DNA of 46,953 nt from an uncultured Flavobacteriaceae bacterium (GCA_937901915.1 CALGUD010000046.1:1-46953); one strand, 5' to 3'; shown: positions 36,123-45,371, counted from the first letter of the stretch. Numbers and translations are program-made. Notes: a model not told the origin generated them from the letters alone.

Positions 36123-37169
36123 TTATAATTCAAGCCTCATAATATAGCTATGGGCCGTCATATACAAAGTCCTTTTGTCTTTACTAAAAGTACAATTAGA
36201 AGTGGCTTGTTGAGTGTTAATAGTACCAATGTGTTGTGCACTGGAAGTTATTACTAATACTCCTCCGGGACCTGTTGCATATAAAGTACCATAATCATCT
36301 GTTTTTAAACCATCGGGGAGGCCTTTTTTACCTGGCGAAACCATGCTTGTAGCATCAAAAAAAATCCTGCCATTTTCAAATGTTTTTTCCGGGGTAACAT
36401 CATAAACAGCCCAATATGCTTTTCTAGGATCTGAATTAGCTACATAACATTTGGTAAACTCCGGATTAAAAGCAATACCGTTTGGCCTCGTTAAACTATC
36501 TACTAACATAGTTACTTCACCTTGCGGAGACACTTTAAATACACCATTAAATTTTAATTCTTTTTCAGGGGATTGATCATCTTGTGTTTTTAAGCCATAC
36601 GGAGGATCAGTAAAATACAGGTTACCTTCATCATCATAAACAGCATCATTAGGACTGTTGAATTTCTTTCCTTCAAAAGATTCTGCAATGGTGGTAAACT
36701 TTGGTTGGGGAGACCTTATGTCGGCATCCATAAAAGAGACTTTCCTATCACCATGCTGACATAACACTAATTTTCCTTCAGGACTCAGTATTAATCCATT
36801 AGAACCCGGTTCTTTGTTTTGTGATGGTGTTTGTCCTGTATAACCTGAGGGTTTGATATAAACCTTGGCTTCTTCACCTTCTTTCCACTGATATACTGTA
36901 TTGGCAGGGACGTCAGACCATATCAATGTTTTTAAAGTGTCAATCCATAAAGGGCCTTCCGACCATTTGTATCCTTTAGCAATAATTTCAATTTGGGCAG
37001 AGGCGCTAATATAATTGTCTAGTTCAGGATCCAATCTTTCAATTGTACCAATTGAGTGAAACTCTGTATTTTCAGCAACTAAATTATCTTCTATTTCGGT
37101 ATGATCTTTCTGATTAACCTTACATGAAAAAATTAGTAAAGCTGACAATATCATCATTATTTTTTTCAT
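36123..37169 (-). CDS. SMP-30/gluconolactonase-like lipoprotein
   Basis: A 348-residue exported protein with a type II signal (MMILSALLIFSC, Cys as lipid site). It is a six-bladed SMP-30/gluconolactonase/LRE propeller: GPLWIDTLKTLIWSDVPAN, the long GYTGQTPSQNKEPGSNGL loop, KFNSPNDAVYDDEGNLYFTDPPYGL, SLTRPNGIAFNPE, and DGLKTDDYGTLYATGPGGV. The conserved Glu/Asn/Asp metal-ligand pattern (E of SEGPLW, N of NGIAF, D of PDGLKTD) appears intact. It would open sugar lactones, most likely gluconolactone, to the acid outside the cytoplasm. Its start overlaps the end of gntP by 50 bases, so it is coupled to the gluconate operon. Confidence 0.88.
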   Translation of the reverse strand: MKKIMMILSALLIFSCKVNQKDHTEIEDNLVAENTEFHSIGTIERLDPELDNYISASAQIEIIAKGYKWSEGPLWIDTLKTLIWSDVPANTVYQWKEGEEAKVYIKPSGYTGQTPSQNKEPGSNGLILSPEGKLVLCQHGDRKVSFMDADIRSPQPKFTTIAESFEGKKFNSPNDAVYDDEGNLYFTDPPYGLKTQDDQSPEKELKFNGVFKVSPQGEVTMLVDSLTRPNGIAFNPEFTKCYVANSDPRKAYWAVYDVTPEKTFENGRIFFDATSMVSPGKKGLPDGLKTDDYGTLYATGPGGVLVITSSAQHIGTINTQQATSNCTFSKDKRTLYMTAHSYIMRLEL

Positions 37170-38526
37170 AACTTGAATATATGAAGTTAATAATCAAAAC
37201 TAATAAAAATCCTGATAAAGATAATATTCCTGTCATAATTGTCCATGATTTAAAAGTTTCTTTTTCAGTTATGCCCAATAATTCCTTAACAAGCCAATAG
37301 CCACTATCATTTACATGCGACATAAATGTTGCCCCTGCAGCTATAGAAATAACAATACAAGCCAACTCGAAACTGTCTGCCACATCTACAATTAAAGGAG
37401 ATACTAAACTTGCAGCCGTAATCATGGCGACTGTTGCCGAGCCTTGAATAACCCTGATTAAAAGTGATACCATATATGCAAACACCAATACCGGAAAACC
37501 CACATCCGCCAAAGATTTGGCAATCATTTCTCCGGTTCCGGTATCAACCAATACTTGTTTAAACACACCACCTGCCCCGGTTATTAAAATAATCAATCCT
37601 GCCGGCCCCATTGATTTTGCGGTAATATCAAGAAGTTCCTCTTTAGTAAACCCAAGTCTTATCCCTAAAACATACCATGCAATTAAATTTGCAATTATTA
37701 AGGCTGAAAAGGGATGCCCGATTAAATTCAGGATCATTTTCAGGTTTTCACTATTTATGGGTATAAGTCCGCTGTTTACAAAAGTACTTATCAAAATAAG
37801 AAGAATAGGAATAGCTATAATTCCAAAGATAGTATATATATTGGGTATCTTTTTATTAGTTTCGTTAGGACTGCTCTCTGTTTTTAAATCCAATTTTGGT
37901 GCCTCAACATATATTTTATTGCCTATATATTTTCCGTAAATGAGTCCGCCTAGAATAGCAGAAGGAAAACCAATAATAGCTCCAATAAATATAACCCAAC
38001 CCAGATCAGCCCCAATAATGTCGGCTACGGCAATTGGACCGGGAGTAGGGGGAATAAAAGAATGGGTGACAGCTAAACCAGCAGCCAGGGGAAGTGCGAA
38101 TATTAATAAAGACTTTTTAGTTTGCTTCTGCAATGCATAGACCATGGGAATCAATAATATAAATGCCACATCAAAAAATACGGGTATTGCCACTAAAAAC
38201 CCGGCTATTGCCATAGCCGAAGGAGCCTTGTCTACACCAAACTTATTCACTAAAAACGAAGCAATTATTCTGGCTCCACCGGAATGTTCTAAAATAGCAC
38301 CGAACATAGCGCCCAAACCTATAACTGTAGCTACAAAACCCAATGTACTACCCATCCCTTCCTTAATGGTATCCATTATGGCCAGGGGTGGCATGCCTGC
38401 TACTACACCAACTGTAATACTGGCAATTAAAAGGGAAATAAACGCGTGTAATTTAGCTTTCAGTATTAAAAAGAGTAAAACAACAATACCAGCTATAACT
38501 GCGAGCAACAAATTATATTCAATCAT
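37120..38526 (-). CDS. gntP: Gluconate:H+ symporter, GntP family
   Basis: A 468-residue inner-membrane protein with a dozen or more hydrophobic helices. Diagnostic blocks are LILKAKLHAFISLLIASITVGVVAGM, GFVATVIGLGAMFGAILEHSGGA, FDVAFILLIPMVYAL, HSFIPPTPGPIAVADIIGADLG, and RVIQGSATVAMITAASLVSP. The HSFIPPTPGP and QGSATVA motifs are the strongest GntP marks. It would import gluconate with protons. It is six bases downstream of the gluconokinase/dehydrogenase fusion and overlaps the lactonase gene, so all three are one operon. Confidence 0.96.
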   Translation of the reverse strand: MIEYNLLLAVIAGIVVLLFLILKAKLHAFISLLIASITVGVVAGMPPLAIMDTIKEGMGSTLGFVATVIGLGAMFGAILEHSGGARIIASFLVNKFGVDKAPSAMAIAGFLVAIPVFFDVAFILLIPMVYALQKQTKKSLLIFALPLAAGLAVTHSFIPPTPGPIAVADIIGADLGWVIFIGAIIGFPSAILGGLIYGKYIGNKIYVEAPKLDLKTESSPNETNKKIPNIYTIFGIIAIPILLILISTFVNSGLIPINSENLKMILNLIGHPFSALIIANLIAWYVLGIRLGFTKEELLDITAKSMGPAGLIILITGAGGVFKQVLVDTGTGEMIAKSLADVGFPVLVFAYMVSLLIRVIQGSATVAMITAASLVSPLIVDVADSFELACIVISIAAGATFMSHVNDSGYWLVKELLGITEKETFKSWTIMTGILSLSGFLLVLIINFIYSSYEKNNDDIVSFTNFFM

Positions 38527-38532
38527 TAGTAT

Positions 38533-40428
38533 TTAATTTTTCCAATTAGTGTGATAAAATTTTCCGGTTTCATCGTCATTTCTTTGATAGGTATGGGCTC
38601 CGAAATAATCCCGCTGAGCCTGAATAATACTTGCGGCTGAGTTTGCCTGGGTATAAGCGTTTAAATAGTTTATAGCATCACTTAAACATAAAACCGGGAT
38701 TTCTTTATGAATGCATTCTGATACTATTCGTGATAAAGATGATTTTAAATATATTATTTCATCATTAATGACTTTATTGAGAAGAATGTTATCATTAATT
38801 TTTAAAATAGGGATCAGGTTTTCCATAAGTTGCGAACGGATGATGCACCCATTGGTCCATATACGAGCTATTTCACTCAAATTCAAATCCCATTTATAAG
38901 CCTCTGATGCTTCAGACAATAATTTAAAACCTTGTTGGTGATTTATGATGCGTGCCACCTGATACGCATTTAATACATCATCATTACTTATTACAGGTGG
39001 ATCGTTTTTTTTAGGGTATAATTTCTCCATTTGGATGCGTTCTTCTTTAAAGGAGGAAACGTAACGTGCAAATAGTGAGGTGGTAACCATGGTGCCGGGA
39101 ACCCCCAGCTGAGCTGATGCTACTGCAGTCCAATATCCCGTTCCTTTATTACCTGCTTTATCCAGTATTTTGTCAATCAACCATTTATCTATTTCTTTTT
39201 TTCTGAGAATGTCAATGGTAATTTCAAGTAAATAACTGTTTGCTTTATCTTTCCATGTTGAAAATATATCTGCAATTTGCGGTGGGTTTTTACCGGCCGA
39301 CCTGAAAATCTGATATACCTCTGCAAGCAGTTGCATTTCTGCATACTCAACTCCATTATGAACCATTTTTGTAAAGTGTCCACTCCCGTTCTTTCCAATG
39401 TAAGTGCAACAGGCACCTCCCTCTTTATCTCTGGCGGCAATACTTTCAAGATAAGGTCTTACATGGTTGTATGCTTCAACATTCCCTCCGGGCATAATGG
39501 AAGGTCCTTCCAGGGCACCTTTTTCACCCCCGGATATACCGGCACCGATAAAATGGATATTTTTTTCTTTCAGAAAATTAATCCTTCTTTCGGTATCCTG
39601 GTAATGGGAATTTCCTCCGTCTATGATTATATCGTTTTCAGACAAATATGGTAGCAGGTCGTTAATAACGGTATCAACTGGTTTCCCTGCATTCACCATA
39701 AGCATTATTTTTCTTGGTTTTTGAAGAGAACCAACAAAAGCTTCCAGGTTATCAAATGCCTCTGAGGCTTTAAGCTCTTCATATTCAGATTTAAAATTTT
39801 TAGCTACATTTTCTTCAACATCTTTTAAATGCCTGTTATAAATTGAAAGATTAAACCCTTTAGAAGCCAGATTTCTTGCAAGGCTTTTACCCATTACTCC
39901 AAGGCCAATTAATCCGAATTCAGATTTATTTAGTAATTCCCTGATTATAATTTCTACAATTTCTTCAGGTAAGTTTTCTATACTTACATTCAGGGCTTCC
40001 ACAGGTATTTCCAAAGTGTCAAATTGCGATTGGAGCAGGGAAGGAGGCATATAATGACCTTTTCTAGCTTGTATCCGGGATGAAATGAGATCGAAAGTGC
40101 CATTTAAAAACACCCATTTTACATGGTCTTCAATTCCTTTTTTTAATATATTCCTGTATTTTTCTTTTAATGCAGAACAGCCTATTATGCAGCCTTTTAC
40201 TTTTTGCTGCTCCCTGGCAAGGGAATTCAAGCTTACTAACCAACCATACCGGTCATCATCATGAAGAGGATGACCGTCGGCCATTTTTTTTACATTTTCC
40301 TCAGGATGAAAATCATCTCCATCAAAATAAGGAATTGAAAGTTTTTCTGATAAAAGAAGTCCGATAGTGGTTTTACCCACACCTGAGACCCCCATAATAA
40401 AAATGACCGGTGTCTGGTTGATATTCAT
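38533..40428 (-). CDS. Gluconokinase fused to 6-phosphogluconate dehydrogenase
   Basis: A 631-residue two-enzyme fusion. Residues 1-165 are a GntK-type gluconokinase: Walker A MGVSGVGKTT at 12-21, then FDGDDFHPEENVKKMADGHPLHDDDR and LKEKYRNILKKG, and the lid region RIQARKGHYMPPSLLQSQF. Residues about 170-631 are a full 6-phosphogluconate dehydrogenase (decarboxylating, GND type): NADP-binding GLIGLGVMGKSLARNLASKG, IIDGGNSHYQDTERR, ISGGEKGALEGPSIMPGG, KMVHNGVEYAEMQL, the GNKGTGYWTAVASAQLGVP segment, and the C-terminal AQRDYFGAHTYQRND. Gluconate would be phosphorylated and then oxidised to ribulose 5-phosphate by one polypeptide. The linker is short, about five residues. It heads the gluconate operon. 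Confidence 0.95.
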   Translation of the reverse strand: MNINQTPVIFIMGVSGVGKTTIGLLLSEKLSIPYFDGDDFHPEENVKKMADGHPLHDDDRYGWLVSLNSLAREQQKVKGCIIGCSALKEKYRNILKKGIEDHVKWVFLNGTFDLISSRIQARKGHYMPPSLLQSQFDTLEIPVEALNVSIENLPEEIVEIIIRELLNKSEFGLIGLGVMGKSLARNLASKGFNLSIYNRHLKDVEENVAKNFKSEYEELKASEAFDNLEAFVGSLQKPRKIMLMVNAGKPVDTVINDLLPYLSENDIIIDGGNSHYQDTERRINFLKEKNIHFIGAGISGGEKGALEGPSIMPGGNVEAYNHVRPYLESIAARDKEGGACCTYIGKNGSGHFTKMVHNGVEYAEMQLLAEVYQIFRSAGKNPPQIADIFSTWKDKANSYLLEITIDILRKKEIDKWLIDKILDKAGNKGTGYWTAVASAQLGVPGTMVTTSLFARYVSSFKEERIQMEKLYPKKNDPPVISNDDVLNAYQVARIINHQQGFKLLSEASEAYKWDLNLSEIARIWTNGCIIRSQLMENLIPILKINDNILLNKVINDEIIYLKSSLSRIVSECIHKEIPVLCLSDAINYLNAYTQANSAASIIQAQRDYFGAHTYQRNDDETGKFYHTNWKN

Positions 40429-40539
40429 TGGTTAGTAATGATTTTATAAATATAATAATTTCTAATAGTATTTAGCATTACACTTTTATTTGTAACAAAA
40501 TTGCAAATAGATGTTGTTTACGTGAGCTTATTAGTAAAA

Positions 40540-41388
40540 TTAATTCCAGGTTCCCATTTTTCCATTTTGGAAATCTTCATAAGCTTCACGGATTTCTTCC
40601 ATGGTATTCATAACAAATGGACCTTGTGCCACCATGGGTTCATTAAATGGCTCTGCATGTCCAAAAATTATGACATTGTTCTCGGTTCCTTCAATTAAAA
40701 TATCCTCACCATCGTTATTAAATTCTACTAAATGAAGTTTGGAGACCTTTTCACCGTTTACACTAACCATTCCCTGTACCACATACAAAAATACATTTCT
40801 TGAACTCTTCACTTTTACATGGATGTTACTGTCTTTTTTTATCTCTATGGTGCTTAAGAAAATATCAGATAGTGGCTCATACGGACCTTTTTGTTCTTTC
40901 CAACGTCCTGAAATTAAATTTATCGTTACTCCTTCGCTATCAGAAATATGTGGGATATCTTCTTTTTTTAATCCTGAATAGGCAGGTTTTCTCATTTTAT
41001 GTTTGGAAGGCAGGTTTATCCACAGTTGTAAAATTTCTAATTCGCCGCCTTCTTTTTTGAATTTATCAGAAGAAACCTCAGTATGTATCAATCCGCTTCC
41101 AGCTGTCATCCATTGAACGCCTCCAGCCTGTATAACGCTTTCCCCTCCCGATGAATCTTTATGAGCTATATCCCCTTCAAGTATAAAAGTCACAGTTTCC
41201 ATACCGCGATGGGGGTGAGGGCCAAACGGAAGGCCCTTATTTCCAGGTTTGTAAGTTTGTGGGCCATGATGATTTAAAAATATAAATGGGTCTATCTGTT
41301 GTAAAGAAGCAGTGGGTAAAGGAGAATAGGTGATTAAATCGTGTATGGGCCTGTATTCGGCCTTATGCAATTTTTTAATTGTTCTCAT
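40540..41388 (-). CDS. Pirin family protein
   Basis: A 282-residue bicupin protein from the ATG at 41388 (MRTIKKLHKAEY); an upstream in-frame start would add 15 residues that are not family-like. The N-terminal cupin has the metal site FLNHHGPQTY and GPHPHRGMETVTFILEGDIAHKDSSG with the His and Glu ligands, followed by GGVQWMTAGSGLIHTE. The C-terminal cupin is FLYVVQGMVSVNG. Pirins have been described as quercetin dioxygenases or transcription cofactors; which applies is unknown. Orientation is the same as the gluconate operon, but a gap of 111 bases separates them. Confidence 0.92.
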   Translation of the reverse strand: MRTIKKLHKAEYRPIHDLITYSPLPTASLQQIDPFIFLNHHGPQTYKPGNKGLPFGPHPHRGMETVTFILEGDIAHKDSSGGESVIQAGGVQWMTAGSGLIHTEVSSDKFKKEGGELEILQLWINLPSKHKMRKPAYSGLKKEDIPHISDSEGVTINLISGRWKEQKGPYEPLSDIFLSTIEIKKDSNIHVKVKSSRNVFLYVVQGMVSVNGEKVSKLHLVEFNNDGEDILIEGTENNVIIFGHAEPFNEPMVAQGPFVMNTMEEIREAYEDFQNGKMGTWN

Positions 41389-41474
41389 AGCGGATATTTT
41401 TACAAAGCTATTCAGAAAAAATGAAAATACCATTCATAATTTCTGTCTACTAAATACGATATACATCATGCACA

Positions 41475-42389
41475 TCAGGATTTGTTTATTTCTGCGGAAA
41501 GTTTATCTACAACTGGCTGCAATGGGGTAGTGTATTCAAACCAAAGAATATTTTTGTTCTTTTTAAACCATGTTAACTGTCTCTTGGCAAATCTACGGGT
41601 GTTCTTTTTAATTTCGGATATTGCAAAATCTAAATCACCTTCACCCGAAAAATGACTGAACAATTCTTTATAACCCACGGTTTGTAATGCATTTAAATCC
41701 CGGTATTTATATAATCCCTTGGCTTCATCAATTAATCCTTCACTGATCATGATATCAACCCGCCGGTTAATCCGGTCATAAATAATATCCCGATCGGCCG
41801 TGAGGCCTATTTTAATAGATTTAAAGTCCCTCGCAATCTCTTTCTTTTTCAAAAATGAAGAGTAGGGTTTACCTGTTCCGACACATATTTCAAGAGCTCT
41901 TATAAGGCGTTGCGGATTCTCTATATCCATATTTTTATAGTGTTCAGGGTCTGACTCTTTAAGCTTTTCCTGAAGTGAAACAATTCCATGTTCTTTTAAT
42001 TCAAAGTTAAGTTTTTCTCTTACAGAATCATCAATTGCTGGGAAATCATCAAGTCCGTCAATGACAGCATTTACGTACAGTCCGCTACCACCTGCCATAA
42101 TGACTACATCATGTTTTTTAAACAACTCTTTTAGTTTTTTTATTGCATCGCGTTCAAATTTACCAACAGAATAGGGGTCAAAAATACTTTTGTGTTGAAT
42201 AAAGTGGTGTGGGGCAGCGGCCAGTTCTTCTTCAGAAGGCACGGCAGTTCCGATGCTCATTTCTTTGTAAAACTGCCTGGAGTCTGAAGATATAATTTCC
42301 GTATTAAAATGCCGGGCAAGTTTAATGGCCATGGTAGTTTTTCCAATGGCTGTAGGCCCCACAACTGTTATAAGGTATTTATCCTTCAT
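41475..42389 (-). CDS. miaA: tRNA dimethylallyltransferase
   Basis: A 304-residue enzyme from the ATG at 42389 (MKDKYLITVVGPTAIGKTT). An upstream in-frame start would add 12 residues that overlap the channel gene further. It isopentenylates A37 of tRNAs reading codons that begin with U. Marks: P-loop GPTAIGKTT, EIISSDSRQFYKEMSIGTA, GGSGLYVNAVIDGLDD, PQRLIRALEI, ALQTVGYKEL, and the C-terminal TRRFAKRQLTWFK. Its 5' end overlaps the stop of the potassium channel gene by 11 bases, so expression is likely coupled. Confidence 0.96.
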   Translation of the reverse strand: MKDKYLITVVGPTAIGKTTMAIKLARHFNTEIISSDSRQFYKEMSIGTAVPSEEELAAAPHHFIQHKSIFDPYSVGKFERDAIKKLKELFKKHDVVIMAGGSGLYVNAVIDGLDDFPAIDDSVREKLNFELKEHGIVSLQEKLKESDPEHYKNMDIENPQRLIRALEICVGTGKPYSSFLKKKEIARDFKSIKIGLTADRDIIYDRINRRVDIMISEGLIDEAKGLYKYRDLNALQTVGYKELFSHFSGEGDLDFAISEIKKNTRRFAKRQLTWFKKNKNILWFEYTTPLQPVVDKLSAEINKS

Positions 42390-43212
42390 GAAGTGTATGT
42401 CCACAATTATAACAAAACTCGGCACGATCTTTATGTCCTTCGGCGCTACAGTTTGGACAGGCCTGTGTATTCACATGTATTTTACGGTCTTGTCTCGTAT
42501 ATTCTGCAGATACTATGCCAGTGGGTACGGCAATTATTCCATAACCTAATATCATAATAATTACTGATATGAATTGCCCTAAGGTAGTAATAGGAGTTAT
42601 ATCACCATAACCAACGGTGGTCAGGGTTACAATACACCAATAAATACTTTTAGGGATACTTGTAAAACCGCTATTAACCCCTCCTTCAACTAAATACATA
42701 ATTGTTCCCAGGATAATAGTCATGATAATTATTGCGAATAAGAAAACAAAAATTTTGGCCCTGCTTGCTTTTAACGCTTTTAGAAGAAATTCAGATTCAC
42801 CTGTATAACGTACAAGTTTTAATATTCTGAATACCCGTAGTAACCTTAGAGCCCTTAAAGCCAGCAGAGCATGGGTCCCAACAAACAAAAGAGACAAGTA
42901 TTTTGGTATAGTGGCAAGAAAATCAATAATACCATAGAAACTGAAAATATACTGAAAAGGTTTTTTTACAGCGATTATTCTGGCAATATATTCAATGGTG
43001 AATAAAATAGTAACAACCCATTCAGCTACATTAAAAAAGTCATGATACTTTTCATTAATAGATTGAACACTTTCCAACATCACAAACGCTATACTGAAAA
43101 TAATTACCCATAGCAAAATGATGTCAAATAGTTTGCCTGCACGAGTATCAGCCTCATAAATAATTTCATGAAGCCTTTGTTTCCAGGGTTTATTTGTGTT
43201 GTTATCTGACAA
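42379..43212 (-). CDS. Voltage-gated-type potassium channel with C-terminal zinc ribbon
   Basis: A 277-residue channel with a six-helix ion transport domain. S4 is LRALRLLRVFRILKLVRYTG, with regularly spaced Arg, and the selectivity filter is TLTTVGYGDITP. The first helices are around residues 30-50 and 60-80, the last helix FISVIIMILGYGIIAVPTGIVS ends near residue 225. After it, the C-terminus has CPNCSAEGHKDRAEFCYNCG, a zinc-ribbon pattern of two CxxC pairs. The channel family is common; the zinc ribbon as its cytosolic tail is less so. It would be an inner-membrane K+ channel. The stop overlaps miaA. Confidence 0.9.
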   Translation of the reverse strand: MSDNNTNKPWKQRLHEIIYEADTRAGKLFDIILLWVIIFSIAFVMLESVQSINEKYHDFFNVAEWVVTILFTIEYIARIIAVKKPFQYIFSFYGIIDFLATIPKYLSLLFVGTHALLALRALRLLRVFRILKLVRYTGESEFLLKALKASRAKIFVFLFAIIIMTIILGTIMYLVEGGVNSGFTSIPKSIYWCIVTLTTVGYGDITPITTLGQFISVIIMILGYGIIAVPTGIVSAEYTRQDRKIHVNTQACPNCSAEGHKDRAEFCYNCGHTLHEG

Positions 43213-43231
43213 ATTGACTAAATTTTAATCC

Positions 43232-44596
43232 TTATGTTTTTTTAATAATTTTTAATACCTGGCGTCTCCTCAAATACGATTGAATGATATATTGTGCGTC
43301 TTTGTTATTGTCCATAGGTGTAATAACCGACTTTAAAATCTCGGAATTATTGATCTGGTAATTTAAATTATAAAATCCGAAGCCTACATATATACCGTTT
43401 TCAATTAAAATTGCAGATCTTTCGTCTACTTCCCTGCCTCTGTCTACAATAATTAAATTCTGGTCCTGATAGCTGTAATTCTTTAAAAAGCCCTCAACTC
43501 TCTGGTTATACTCTGTAACAGTTTCTTGCTCAATGCAGGCACCATTACATTTATTTATCGTATAACCAAAGCATTGCTTTTTGGTATCGTATAAGTTATT
43601 TAACTTTTGACACAGACTGAACTCTTCGGTGATCTTATAAAGAAAATTTTTTGCCTCATCTAAAGATGAAAAAGCAGTAATAGACTTCCTTCTTGCATCG
43701 GCTTTATCTATTTTAAGTGTTAAATAACCATTTTCATTTAAACTTTTTTGCAGTGAATATTGGAAAAAATTTTTCCGTTGAGCACGGTTATAAGTAGGCT
43801 TGTTTATTTTTATCTCTTCACTTTCTTTTAGTAAAGCTATAAGTTCACTGCCGGTTTCTTCAAAAGTAACTGCGGCGATTTCAGTTTGTATTTTTTTTGC
43901 TTTATTTGAAGTTCCGGTTAAATGTTGATTTACTCTCTTTTTGATATTCCTGCTTTTACCAATATAAATAATAGAGCCATCACTTTTATGAATATAATAT
44001 ACACCCGTAGCAGAGGGCAACTTTTCAACTATATCAAGAAACCGCGGAATTAACTGGCCTGTTGTTTCAGTTTTTACAACACTTTTAATAATATCTTTTG
44101 AGGTATCTTTAGCCAAGAGCATTTTAAAAAGCTTGACTGTTGCCTGAGCATCTCCATTGGCCCTGTGGCGGTCACTTACAGGGATGCCTAGAGATCTCAC
44201 TAATTTACCCAAACTGTAAGAATCTTTTCCGGGAATTAACTTTTTTGATAATTCTACTGTACAGATTGTTTTTCTATTGAAGTCAAATCCCAGCCGGCGG
44301 AATTCAGTACGTAATATCCGGTAATCAAATTGTGAATTGTGTGCTACAATAATACAATTTTCGGTAATTTCTACAATTCGTTTAGCCACCTCATAAAATT
44401 TAGGAGCACTTCGAAGCATATTGTTGTTGATACCTGTGAGGTTCACAACAAATGGCTGTATATCTTTTTCGGGGTTGACTAAACTGATAAAGCGATCGGT
44501 AACTTTATGTCCATCATATCTGTAAATGGCAATTTCTGTAATCCCCTCTTCGTTGTATTTACCTCCGGTCGTTTCTATGTCTAATATGGCGTACAC
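43232..44596 (-). CDS. DnaQ-like 3'-5' exonuclease fused to GIY-YIG (UvrC-type) nuclease
   Basis: A 454-residue fusion. Residues about 1-165 form a DEDDh exonuclease of the epsilon/PolC type: YAILDIETTGGKYNEEGITEIA (Asp-x-Glu), IVAHNSQFDYRILRTEF, and HRANGDAQATVKLF with the catalytic His and Asp. Residues about 190-280 form the GIY-YIG nuclease: ATGVYYIHKSDGSIIYIGKSRNIKKRVNQHLTG. The rest (about 285-454) is UvrC-like with Cys (CFGYTINKCNGAC). This layout is related to Cho/UvrC-like proteins and to exonuclease-GIY fusions found in many bacteria; a repair role is inferred. It lies 19 bases upstream of the channel gene on the same strand. Confidence 0.92.
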   Translation of the reverse strand: MYAILDIETTGGKYNEEGITEIAIYRYDGHKVTDRFISLVNPEKDIQPFVVNLTGINNNMLRSAPKFYEVAKRIVEITENCIIVAHNSQFDYRILRTEFRRLGFDFNRKTICTVELSKKLIPGKDSYSLGKLVRSLGIPVSDRHRANGDAQATVKLFKMLLAKDTSKDIIKSVVKTETTGQLIPRFLDIVEKLPSATGVYYIHKSDGSIIYIGKSRNIKKRVNQHLTGTSNKAKKIQTEIAAVTFEETGSELIALLKESEEIKINKPTYNRAQRKNFFQYSLQKSLNENGYLTLKIDKADARRKSITAFSSLDEAKNFLYKITEEFSLCQKLNNLYDTKKQCFGYTINKCNGACIEQETVTEYNQRVEGFLKNYSYQDQNLIIVDRGREVDERSAILIENGIYVGFGFYNLNYQINNSEILKSVITPMDNNKDAQYIIQSYLRRRQVLKIIKKT

Positions 44597-44673
44597 CTAT
44601 CTGTTTTAATCTTTTTTAACAGCACTTTTTGCTCATTGCTGTTCTGTTTATTTATTTAATACTACCTTAAAAT

Positions 44674-45333
44674 TCAATTATAATTTCTATCACCAAATAT
44701 ACTACTTCCTATCCGAATCATATTACTACCGCATTCTATTGCGAGTTTATAATCACCACTCATCCCCATAGATAAATTTTTAAAATGTGAATTCTGAATC
44801 TTGAATTTTTCAAAGAGCGATTTTAAATACTTGAATTCTGTTTTAATTTGCTCTTGGTTTTCAGTATATGTAGCCATACCCATTAAACCTGAAATTTTTA
44901 TGTTAGTCAGGCTTTTAAATTCTTCAGAAGACAGCAGCGCTGTCACTTCATTTTCATCGAATCCAAATTTTGTGTCTTCTTCCGCAATGTGTATTTGCAA
45001 CAGGCACTCAATAACCCTGTTATGCTTTAGAGCCTGCTTATTTATTTCTTTTAATAATTTCAGGTTATCAACTCCATGGATAAGGTTCACAAATTCTGCC
45101 ATGTATTTTACCTTATTACGTTGTACATGCCCTATCATATGCCATTCTATATCCTTTGGCAATTGCTGCCATTTTTCAGTCATTTCCTGGATCTTATTTT
45201 CTCCGAAAATTCTGTGGCCGGCATTGTAAGCTTCCAGAATATCGCTTACAGGCTTGGTTTTTGAAACTGCAACAAGGGTTACATGTGCGGGGAGGGATGA
45301 TTTTATCTGATTTAAATTATCTTGTATGCTCAT
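44674..45333 (-). CDS. yggS: YggS/PLPBP pyridoxal phosphate homeostasis protein
   Basis: A 219-residue alanine-racemase-fold protein that binds PLP but has no known enzyme activity. The PLP-lysine is in LVAVSKTKPVSD (K25). Other marks are FGENKIQEMTEKW, IEWHMIGHVQRNKVKYM, LLQIHIAEEDTKFGF, GLMGMATYTENQEQI and the C-terminal LSMGMSGDYKLAIECGSNMIRIGSSIFG. It is slightly shorter than average because the N-terminal helix is short. It influences PLP and amino acid balance. It is 77 bases upstream of the exonuclease/GIY gene on the same strand. Confidence 0.95.
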   Translation of the reverse strand: MSIQDNLNQIKSSLPAHVTLVAVSKTKPVSDILEAYNAGHRIFGENKIQEMTEKWQQLPKDIEWHMIGHVQRNKVKYMAEFVNLIHGVDNLKLLKEINKQALKHNRVIECLLQIHIAEEDTKFGFDENEVTALLSSEEFKSLTNIKISGLMGMATYTENQEQIKTEFKYLKSLFEKFKIQNSHFKNLSMGMSGDYKLAIECGSNMIRIGSSIFGDRNYN

Positions 45334-45371
45334 TAATTAATTTAATATTTCTATAGTTCCGGGAACATTTG

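Noticed and set aside
37517..38536. Plus-strand open frames opposite gntP
   Set aside because: They mirror hydrophobic codons of the GntP permease; low-complexity translations with no family resemblance.
44618..44643. Inverted repeat AACAGCA / TGCTGTT as a terminator for the YggS gene
   Set aside because: Read in the gene's direction the stem is followed by A rather than T, and the loop is 12 bases; not a convincing intrinsic terminator.
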